From Nitrosopumilaceae archaeon (GTDB taxonomy: Archaea; Thermoproteota; Nitrososphaeria; Nitrososphaerales; Nitrosopumilaceae), in NCBI GenBank assembly GCA_013867245.1, contig JACENB010000026.1:1-7460 (forward strand): a stretch of DNA of 7,460 nucleotides. The letters are read 5' to 3'. The translations under genes were made by a program, and so were the position numbers. The notes beneath the pieces are model-generated. The model was not told the origin of the DNA, searched no databases, and saw only the letters and a program-made list of their open reading frames with translations. Every line of letters starts with the position of its first letter. Within the stretch, counting starts at the first letter, position 1. Shown here piece after piece: positions 1-4,938 of the stretch.

Positions 1-144
1 TATGGTAAAATTTTACTTGATATGAAAAAGAAACAAGGAATTGGTTATGTTGAAATTGATTTACAAAAAGTAAAACAAATTCGTAAATCTTTACCACTGC
101 TAAAAAATAGAAGAGCAGATACTTACACTACTTTGAAGATTTAG
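1..144 (+). CDS. Carbon-nitrogen hydrolase (nitrilase superfamily), C-terminal fragment
   Basis: The reading frame is open from the first base and stops with TAG at 142-144, giving the last 47 residues of a protein that begins outside the window. The visible part (GIGYVEIDLQKVKQIRK, then LPLLKNRRADTY) matches the usual end of nitrilase-superfamily amidohydrolases, where a strand of the form G-I-x-Y-x-E/D-I-D-L is followed by a helix with V/I-R, then L-P-x-L-x-x-R-R-x-D-x-Y. These enzymes cleave or form amide and nitrile C-N bonds with a Glu-Lys-Cys triad; that triad lies upstream, so the substrate cannot be judged. The last 17 bases overlap the end of the convergent minus-strand gene. The family call is fairly firm, the specific activity unknown. 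Confidence 0.75.
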   Translation, partial: YGKILLDMKKKQGIGYVEIDLQKVKQIRKSLPLLKNRRADTYTTLKI

Positions 145-595
145 TAACTCTACTTTCACAATTAAAATTTGAACATTGATGAGTCCATTTTTGATTTCTT
201 GAATAACGAAAAATAATCATTGGCCATTTGCACATCTCACATGGTTTTTTTGTTGCTCTCATTCTTGCTTTCTGTAATAGTGGCGATGATGCTTTACATC
301 CGTCATAAAAATTTGAGCAACCCATGAAGCGTTTTTTTGTAGTTCTTGATCGAATAACCATCAACTCTCCAACTTTACACTGTGGACATTGAACTAATCC
401 CTTTTTAGGAGAATTTGTTCCAAGAAGAAAGTATTTTTTTTCTTTTGAGGACCATGATAGAAATCCATTATTGTCTAAGTATTGAGCGATCTCTTTTTTG
501 AAAACCTCTGTTGTTGACTTTGTAATTTTTATTATATGTCTGGCAGTGATCTTCTTAATTTGAACTGTCTTTAGCTTACTTTTTCTTCTTGGCAT
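128..595 (-). CDS. Stand-alone protein with two topoisomerase IA-type zinc ribbons
   Basis: This is a 155-residue basic protein. Its N-terminal ~65 residues are Lys/Arg-rich (starting MPRRKSKLK) and match no family I recognise. Two four-cysteine ribbons follow: C70-x2-C73-x19-C93-x6-C100, and C119-x2-C122-x18-C141-x4-C146. The first has the hallmark of the C-terminal zinc fingers of bacterial-type DNA topoisomerase I: a CP-x-C knuckle, a Gly-x-Leu turn, then RFMGCSNFYDGCKASSPL. There is no Toprim domain or active-site tyrosine region, so it cannot be a topoisomerase; a role in binding single-stranded nucleic acid is inferred from the family. The ATG at 593-595 lies about 30 bp from a TATA-like box at 623-630, which fits a leaderless or nearly leaderless mRNA. 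The gene diverges from the thiolase operon and converges with the hydrolase gene. Confidence 0.85.
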   Translation of the reverse strand: MPRRKSKLKTVQIKKITARHIIKITKSTTEVFKKEIAQYLDNNGFLSWSSKEKKYFLLGTNSPKKGLVQCPQCKVGELMVIRSRTTKKRFMGCSNFYDGCKASSPLLQKARMRATKKPCEMCKWPMIIFRYSRNQKWTHQCSNFNCESRVTKSSK

Positions 596-622
596 TTTAT
601 GATGTTGAATTTACTAAAACGA

Positions 623-630
623 TTTTTATA
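623..630. promoter_or_regulatory. TATA box, possibly shared by divergent genes
   Basis: The + strand reads TTTTTATA and the - strand TATAAAAA. On the minus strand its centre is about 31 bp from the ATG at 595. On the plus strand it is about 26 bp from the GTG at 653. Both distances suit archaeal TBP/TFB promoters with very short or no leaders. It is the only clear TATA-like element in the short divergent gap, so it may serve both directions. No BRE was confidently identified. Confidence 0.5.
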
Positions 631-652
631 GGGACTTTGGTCAGTGTGTTTT

Positions 653-1807
653 GTGGAAAAGGTTTGTGTTCTTGGCGCTGGAAGCACCAAATATGGAAAA
701 TTAGCCGATAGTATTGCAGATATTACTACTCAGGCATCAGTTGCAGCCATAGAAAGTGCAGGAATTGACCCAAAAGAGATTGGAGCATCTTACATTTCTA
801 ACGTTTTTGGAATTGCAGATAAGCAGGTACACATTGGTCCTGTTTTGATGAGTAGATTGGGAATTCCAGATAAACCATCATTAACTATTGAATCAGCTTG
901 TGGAAGTGGTTCTGTATCATTTAGAGAAGCCTATGCAAATATTGCAGCAGGATTTTATGATTGTCTAATTGCAACTGGTGTTGAAAAAGTAACTCACACT
1001 GGAACTGAATGGACAACAACTTACTTTGCATATTGTTCTGATTTCTTTTATGAAGGTCAAGCAGGTGCATCTTTTCCAGGATTGTTTGCATCAATGGCAA
1101 GAGCTTACTTGACAGAATTTGATGCAACTGAAGAAGACTTTGCAGCAGTTGCAGTAAAGAATCATGATAACGGAGTTTTAAATCCAAAAGCACACATGCA
1201 GAAAAAAATTACTGTCGACGATGTAATGAACTCTGCAGTAGTTGCTAGTCCTCTAAAACTTTATGATTGCTGTCCATTTTCTGATGGCGCAAGTTCTGTA
1301 ATTTTATGTTCTGAAAAATTTGCAAAAGCACACGGTGGTGATTACATTGAAGTAACTGGATCTGGTAGAGGTGGTTCACCTGCTGCATTACAAGGACGAG
1401 AACAGATGACAACTATTCCAAGTACAAAGATTGCATCAGAAGCTGCATACAAGATGGCAGGTATTACTGCAAAAGATGTAGACTTTGCAGAAGTACATGA
1501 TTGTTTTACAATTGCAGAAGTTGTTGACACTGAGGATTTAGGTTTCTTTGATAAAGGACAAGGTATACAAGCTATTCGTGAAGGTAGAACAAAATTAAAT
1601 TCAGATATCTCAATTAATCCATCAGGTGGTCTTAAATCAAAAGGACATCCAATCGGTGCAACTGGAATTGGACAAGTAGTTGAAGTATATGATCAATTAA
1701 CTGGTAAAGCTGGTGCAAGAACTGTGAAAGATGCTAAAGTTGGTTTAACTCATAATTTTGGTGCAACTGGTGCAAGTTGTGCAGTACATGTTTTCCAGAG
1801 TGTGTAA
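653..1807 (+). CDS. Thiolase (acetyl-CoA C-acetyltransferase, SCP-x type)
   Basis: This is a 384-residue archaeal thiolase, a normal length for the family. The nucleophilic cysteine is C83 in ESACGSGS. Other active-site signatures are EVHDCF (H282, C284), typical of SCP-x/archaeal thiolases, and GHPIGATG (H332); the C-terminus has a Gly-rich NFGATGASC segment. The family interconverts acetoacetyl-CoA and two acetyl-CoA. In thaumarchaea this fits the last step of the 3-hydroxypropionate/4-hydroxybutyrate carbon-fixation cycle, or the first step of the mevalonate route; the sequence alone does not decide. I chose GTG 653 (MEKVCVLGAG) because it is about 26 bp from the TATA-like box; an in-frame GTG at 644 would add three residues. 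The stop is followed after one base by the DUF35 gene, so the two are almost certainly cotranscribed. Confidence 0.9.
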   Translation: MEKVCVLGAGSTKYGKLADSIADITTQASVAAIESAGIDPKEIGASYISNVFGIADKQVHIGPVLMSRLGIPDKPSLTIESACGSGSVSFREAYANIAAGFYDCLIATGVEKVTHTGTEWTTTYFAYCSDFFYEGQAGASFPGLFASMARAYLTEFDATEEDFAAVAVKNHDNGVLNPKAHMQKKITVDDVMNSAVVASPLKLYDCCPFSDGASSVILCSEKFAKAHGGDYIEVTGSGRGGSPAALQGREQMTTIPSTKIASEAAYKMAGITAKDVDFAEVHDCFTIAEVVDTEDLGFFDKGQGIQAIREGRTKLNSDISINPSGGLKSKGHPIGATGIGQVVEVYDQLTGKAGARTVKDAKVGLTHNFGATGASCAVHVFQSV

Positions 1808-1808
1808 G

Positions 1809-2174
1809 ATGTCTGTCGAAGAACAAATGATTGAAAATGCAAAAGAAGGCAAAGTTTTAACTCACAAATGTTCAAGTTGCGGTCATCTTCATTTATCCAC
1901 AGTATATTACTGCCAAAAATGTGGAAGTAAAGGATTTGAAGACACTATTTTAGAGGGTACAGGCTCAATTGCTACTTATACTATAATTACAGTACCGCCT
2001 GCAGGATTTGAAAAACATACTCCATATGCTTTTGCAGTACTTCAATTAGATGATGCAGAATTGAGAATTTCTGGATTTATGGGAGGAATTGCAACTCCTG
2101 ATGATTTACCTGTTGGAACTAGAGCAAAAATCACTGGTTTTGATGAAAGAGGAATCATCATAGAAAAACAGTAA
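1809..2174 (+). CDS. DUF35 protein: zinc ribbon plus OB-fold, thiolase partner
   Basis: This 121-residue protein has the DUF35 layout: an N-terminal helix (about 1-18), a rubredoxin-like zinc ribbon with C21-x2-C24 and C35-x2-C38, then a small OB-fold (about 45-118) containing GTGSIATYTII, PYAFAVLQLDD and LPVGTRAKI. Such proteins are encoded next to archaeal thiolases. In methanogens the homologue holds acetoacetyl-CoA thiolase and HMG-CoA synthase together and binds the CoA intermediate. A similar scaffold or CoA-binding role is inferred here, though no HMG-CoA synthase lies in the window. The ATG at 1809 comes one base after the thiolase stop, which suggests translational coupling. The frame is open further upstream, but that part lies inside the thiolase gene and would put unrelated residues before the family's conserved start. 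Confidence 0.9.
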   Translation: MSVEEQMIENAKEGKVLTHKCSSCGHLHLSTVYYCQKCGSKGFEDTILEGTGSIATYTIITVPPAGFEKHTPYAFAVLQLDDAELRISGFMGGIATPDDLPVGTRAKITGFDERGIIIEKQ

Positions 2175-2243
2175 AAATATTTGTTTGAATTATTAAAAAA
2201 AATCAGAATAGATTCTTAATTATTTTAAAAATATCATTATTTT

Positions 2244-2405
2244 ATGTCTGTAGAAATAACGTGTGGAAAATGTGGAGAAAAGATCAAAGATATGAAAATG
2301 CTAAAATCATTAAAAGATGTTTTGAATCCTACTAATGGTAAGTGTCCATCTTGTGGACAAAAGCTTTCTACATCTGAATTTTCACTTGATGTAGAAGAAA
2401 AATGA
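2244..2405 (+). CDS. Small zinc-ribbon protein, 53 residues
   Basis: An ATG at 2244 opens a 53-codon frame ending in TGA at 2403-2405. The product begins MSVEITCGKCGEK and carries two knuckles, C7-x2-C10 and C34-x2-C37 (GKCPSCGQKL), separated by a Lys-rich stretch of about 23 residues. This is a single complete zinc ribbon with a short acidic tail (DVEEK). I recognise no specific family. Many small archaeal zinc ribbons bind nucleic acids or partner proteins, but nothing here decides the role. Support for a real gene comes from the paired CxxC motifs, the AT-rich promoter-like DNA before it, and the hairpin with T-run exactly at its end. It lies 69 bp after the DUF35 gene on the same strand and could be transcribed alone or by read-through. 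Confidence 0.8.
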   Translation: MSVEITCGKCGEKIKDMKMLKSLKDVLNPTNGKCPSCGQKLSTSEFSLDVEEK

Positions 2406-2424
2406 TCACAACATGATCTTTTTT
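2398..2424 (+). terminator. Hairpin plus T-run, likely transcription terminator
   Basis: GATCA (2404-2408) pairs with TGATC (2414-2418) around a five-base loop. After one T-T mismatch the stem continues as AAAAA (2398-2402) against TTTTT (2420-2424). T-rich DNA continues to about 2447. The stop codon of the small zinc-ribbon gene lies within the stem. Archaeal termination depends mainly on T-runs, so the T-rich tract may matter more than the hairpin. Confidence 0.5.
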
Positions 2425-2449
2425 ATAAATTTTTTCTAATATTTTTTCT

Positions 2450-2458
2450 TACATTGTA
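2450..2458. promoter_or_regulatory. Palindrome TACATTGTA upstream of the NrdD-like regulator gene
   Basis: The nine-base core sits in an 11-base inverted repeat (TTACATTGTAA, 2449-2459). It lies about 35 bp upstream of the TATA-like box and about 63 bp upstream of the ATG of the HTH/ATP-cone gene. The same nine bases recur within a 15-base palindrome just after that gene, in the DNA upstream of the ribonucleotide reductase. A dimeric winged-helix protein could bind such a site. The operator role is inference. Confidence 0.35.
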
Positions 2459-2492
2459 ATATTTTTTATTAGAATCATTCTAGTCATAAGTC

Positions 2493-2499
2493 TTATTTA
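2493..2499 (+). promoter_or_regulatory. TATA-like box of the NrdD-like regulator gene
   Basis: TTATTTA is centred 25 bp before the ATG at 2521, the spacing expected for a leaderless archaeal transcript that starts at or next to this codon. This supports ATG 2521 over the upstream in-frame TTG at 2509. No Shine-Dalgarno sequence is seen, which agrees with leaderless initiation. Confidence 0.5.
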
Positions 2500-2520
2500 C
2501 TCCTATACTTGATCTTAGTC

Positions 2521-4689
2521 ATGACAATGAACGAAGAAGAATTAGAAATGAATATGGATTTAGATTCTGATGATGATGATCTAGATGCAGATTTAGATTC
2601 TGATATCGACGACGACTCTGATCCAAAACGTGGTGGAATTTTACAATCCACATCAAAACGTGTCAGAATGATCTTCTCTGTCATGGCAAGTCCTAATAGA
2701 ATTGATATTCTTAGAATTTTAAATTCTAAAGGACCATTAACATATTCTGAGCTAAAATCATTAGCTGGTTTCAAATCTAAAAAAGAAAGTGGAAAATTTG
2801 CATATCACTTGAGAAAATTACTTAGACAATCACTAGTTGCACTTAACAAATCTGAAAGACGTTATACAATCACTAATCTTGGAAAACTTGTTTTAAGTTT
2901 AGCCAGACAAATTGAAGAAAGATCAATTATTGAAAGTGGAAAAATGTATGTCAGAACATCTGGCGAATCTATTGAAGAATTTAATTCTCATAAAATTATT
3001 CAATCACTAGTACGTGAAGGGAGTCTTCCACTAGAATTAGCACAAAAGATTACCGAAGAAGTTGAAAACAGAATCTACAAGTATCAAACCACCTATCTTA
3101 CAGGCGCAGTAATTCGTGATATGGTAAATTCAGTTCTTTTAGAACACGGTCATGAGGAATACAGAAACAAACTTGCACGCCTAGGTATGCCTGTTTATGA
3201 TGTTCAAGAAATGGTTTCTAATTTAGATAATGTTGATAATGGTGCTGAAGGTCTTTTGTTTAATACTGGTCAAAAAATATTTGCTGAACATTTGTTAACA
3301 AACGTTTTACCAAAAGATGTAGCTGACAATCACTTATCTGGAGATATACATATTTCAAATCCTGGAGTTTGGTCTATGATTCCTGATACAATATTTGTAA
3401 ATGCAAAAGAATTACTTGATGATGGACTTGATCTTGGAGGAAAATATCTTGATGTATCAAGAATCAATGCTTCAAAACAACTAAATGAAATTACAACTTC
3501 TTTGTCTGTTTTAATTTCACTTTTATCAAAAGAGGCTTCAAAGGAAGTTGTCTTAGATGGATTAGTTGCAGTGTTTGCAAAACATTCTAAATCACTTTCA
3601 GAACTAGAAGAACAATTAACTAATACATTTGCAACTGCTTCTACTACTTCTAAATATAATAAAACTAGTACAAACATATCAATTAGATTACAACTAGGCT
3701 CTGATACAAAAATAATTCATTCAATCATTAATGCATACAAAAATTATGTTGCAATTACACCAATACCAAAAATTGGTTTGATAATTGATAACGAAAAAGG
3801 AAAGATCACTGATGTATCACAATCAATTTCTGAAATATTATTACTTGGTGGTAAAGTAATGATTGCCAAAGGTCAAACTGCAAGTAGCGGAGTAACTAAT
3901 GGTTCTTCAAAATCTACTAATTCACTTGCAATTAACTTGCAATCTGTTTCCATTAACCTTCCTAGATTGGCATTTGAATCAAACAAAGATGAGACTTACT
4001 TTAGAGCAAGATTAGCTTTGCTAATGAAACCTGCATTGGCTTCAATGGCACTTAGAAAGAAAGAAATCTCAGATTTAACCAGAAGAGGACTCAATCCTAT
4101 TCTTGCTAAAAATACTCAATATATGCAAAGAAGTTCTGTCTCCTTGGTGATAAATCTAGTTGGTCTTAGAGAGTCTATTTTCAACATTTTAGGCTTTAAA
4201 GACAATAAGGATGGTCGTGCTGTGCTTCACAAAGTCATTGAAACTGCAGTTGATGTTGGCGCCAAAAAGGGTAAAGAATTAGGCGACAATGTGACTATTT
4301 GTATGACTGAAACAGAGGGTTCATCACGTTTTGCTACTCTAGATGGTGAAAAATACGGTAAAAACTCTAGTCTTAATTCTATGGAAAGTGACTTTTATTC
4401 TCAAGGTACTGTGATTAATGCTTCAGAAATTGATGAATATACTCCAAAATCTGAAATAATTTCTGAGTCCAATAAAATCTCAAAATTACTCAATGGTGGC
4501 TTGCTTGTTACTTTAGATATTGATAAAAACTTGAAAGTCGATGACATCAAAAAATCAATTGAAAAAACTGCAGAACTAGTGCCATCCTTTAAACTTGTAA
4601 GAGCAACTCCTATTTGTGGTGAGTGTGGATTTAAGGATGAACCATTTGAAGACAAGTGTCCAAAATGTAAATCCCCCTATGTTGTCTAA
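2521..4689 (+). CDS. Putative nucleotide-sensing regulator: winged HTH + ATP-cone + inactive NrdD-like domain
   Basis: The protein has 722 residues. Domains in order: an Asp/Glu-rich tail (about 5-34); an ArsR-like winged HTH (about 46-125) with SPNRIDILRIL, a recognition region near KFAYHLRKLL and a wing at ERRYTITNLG; an ATP-cone (about 143-232) with EEFNSHKIIQSLVREG and YLTGAVIRDMVNSVLLEHG; then an anaerobic ribonucleotide reductase (NrdD)-like region (about 240-722). NrdD landmarks are HLSGDIHI (271-278), SINLPRLAFES (from 477), NLVGLRE, SSRFATLDGEKYG, and a zinc site C699-x2-C702-x10-C713-x2-C716. The protein stops six residues after the last zinc cysteine, before the glycyl-radical loop. 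It has only five cysteines, and the stretch before INLPR, where NrdD carries its thiyl cysteine, has none. Catalysis is therefore very unlikely. I infer a (d)NTP-responsive transcription factor for the reductase gene just downstream. Databases may label it anaerobic reductase, ATP-cone protein or ArsR regulator. Confidence 0.85.
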   Translation: MTMNEEELEMNMDLDSDDDDLDADLDSDIDDDSDPKRGGILQSTSKRVRMIFSVMASPNRIDILRILNSKGPLTYSELKSLAGFKSKKESGKFAYHLRKLLRQSLVALNKSERRYTITNLGKLVLSLARQIEERSIIESGKMYVRTSGESIEEFNSHKIIQSLVREGSLPLELAQKITEEVENRIYKYQTTYLTGAVIRDMVNSVLLEHGHEEYRNKLARLGMPVYDVQEMVSNLDNVDNGAEGLLFNTGQKIFAEHLLTNVLPKDVADNHLSGDIHISNPGVWSMIPDTIFVNAKELLDDGLDLGGKYLDVSRINASKQLNEITTSLSVLISLLSKEASKEVVLDGLVAVFAKHSKSLSELEEQLTNTFATASTTSKYNKTSTNISIRLQLGSDTKIIHSIINAYKNYVAITPIPKIGLIIDNEKGKITDVSQSISEILLLGGKVMIAKGQTASSGVTNGSSKSTNSLAINLQSVSINLPRLAFESNKDETYFRARLALLMKPALASMALRKKEISDLTRRGLNPILAKNTQYMQRSSVSLVINLVGLRESIFNILGFKDNKDGRAVLHKVIETAVDVGAKKGKELGDNVTICMTETEGSSRFATLDGEKYGKNSSLNSMESDFYSQGTVINASEIDEYTPKSEIISESNKISKLLNGGLLVTLDIDKNLKVDDIKKSIEKTAELVPSFKLVRATPICGECGFKDEPFEDKCPKCKSPYVV
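2557..2604 (+). repeat. 15-bp direct repeat in the acidic tail coding sequence
   Basis: GATTTAGATTCTGAT occurs at 2557-2571 and again at 2590-2604, a 33-bp period. It encodes DLDSD twice, 11 residues apart. The identity holds at the nucleotide level, which points to a recent in-frame duplication in the Asp-rich N-terminal tail. Confidence 0.7.
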
Positions 4690-4692
4690 TTA

Positions 4693-4707
4693 TAATACAT
4701 TGTATTA
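4693..4707. promoter_or_regulatory. 15-bp palindrome TAATACATTGTATTA, candidate operator
   Basis: This is a perfect inverted repeat (TAATACA-T-TGTATTA) starting three bases after the stop codon of the regulator gene and about 230 bp before the reductase ATG. Its core TACATTGTA is identical to the core upstream of the regulator. It could be an operator, or a weak AT-rich hairpin at the 3' end of the regulator mRNA, although no T-run follows. It does not match the bacterial NrdR box. Confidence 0.4.
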
Positions 4708-4804
4708 AGCTCCGATTCTAAATGCGATCATCGTAATGAAAGTATGGACTAAGTTCTAATAATTATTAACTTGTCTGTTGTCATCTATTTTATTAAGCGA
4801 TACT

Positions 4805-4868
4805 CGTTTAACATTTTATGATTTTGTACCACTACGATTAACATTGGAGCGTTGTAAAAAATGTTCAA
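4805..4868. repeat. Repeated TTAACATT-type motifs upstream of the reductase gene
   Basis: CGTTTAACATT (4805-4815) and CGATTAACATT (4835-4845) are near-identical direct copies exactly 30 bp apart, about three helical turns. A third related copy lies inverted at about 4859-4868 (AATGTTCAAC, complement GTTGAACATT). The cluster is 30-95 bp upstream of the TATA-like box at 4898, where archaeal activators or repressors often bind. Function is inferred only from position and repetition. Confidence 0.35.
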
Positions 4869-4897
4869 CTAAAATTTCAAACAAATTCTGTTGAAAG

Positions 4898-4904
4898 TTT
4901 ATAG
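4898..4904 (+). promoter_or_regulatory. TATA-like box of the ribonucleotide reductase gene
   Basis: TTTATAG is centred about 38 bp before the ATG at 4939, predicting a transcript start near 4926-4928 and a leader of roughly 12 bases. That would exclude the in-frame ATG at 4921. An AGGAG sequence (4926-4930) lies eight bases before the ATG at 4939 and can act as a Shine-Dalgarno site, though it would sit at the very 5' end of the mRNA. Confidence 0.5.
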
Positions 4905-4938
4905 ATACTAGTTTTCTACTATGGTAGGAGATATTATA

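Noticed and set aside
921..1530. Minus-strand open frames within the thiolase gene
   Set aside because: They are antisense to a clear thiolase and show no recognisable domain; the same applies to antisense frames inside the HTH gene and the reductase gene.
1758..1808. A longer DUF35 protein starting at 1758
   Set aside because: The extra 17 residues would come from DNA inside the thiolase gene; the family starts with the helix seen from ATG 1809.
2509..2520. TTG at 2509 as start of the HTH/ATP-cone gene
   Set aside because: It is only about 13 bp from the TATA-like box centre, too close to be within the transcript, while ATG 2521 is 25 bp away. ATG 2527 remains a possible alternative.
2521..4689. 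Annotating this gene as a working anaerobic ribonucleoside-triphosphate reductase
   Set aside because: The glycyl-radical loop is absent and the thiyl-cysteine region has no cysteine, while a winged HTH precedes the ATP-cone. Catalysis by the class III mechanism is not supported.
4693..4707. Bacterial NrdR box
   Set aside because: The sequence does not match the ACAC-AT-rich-GTGT pattern, and there is no paired second box at the usual spacing.
4690..4740. A frameshift hiding the missing glycyl-radical loop downstream of the stop
   Set aside because: The other two + frames after the zinc site read LSNYNTLY-stop and CLIIIHCIKLRF-stop. Neither resembles the R-V-x-G-Y loop, so the truncation looks genuine.
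4690..4938. Cobalamin riboswitch controlling the B12-dependent reductase
   Set aside because: I see no B12-box-like sequence or large stem structure, and the predicted leader is only about 12 bases long.
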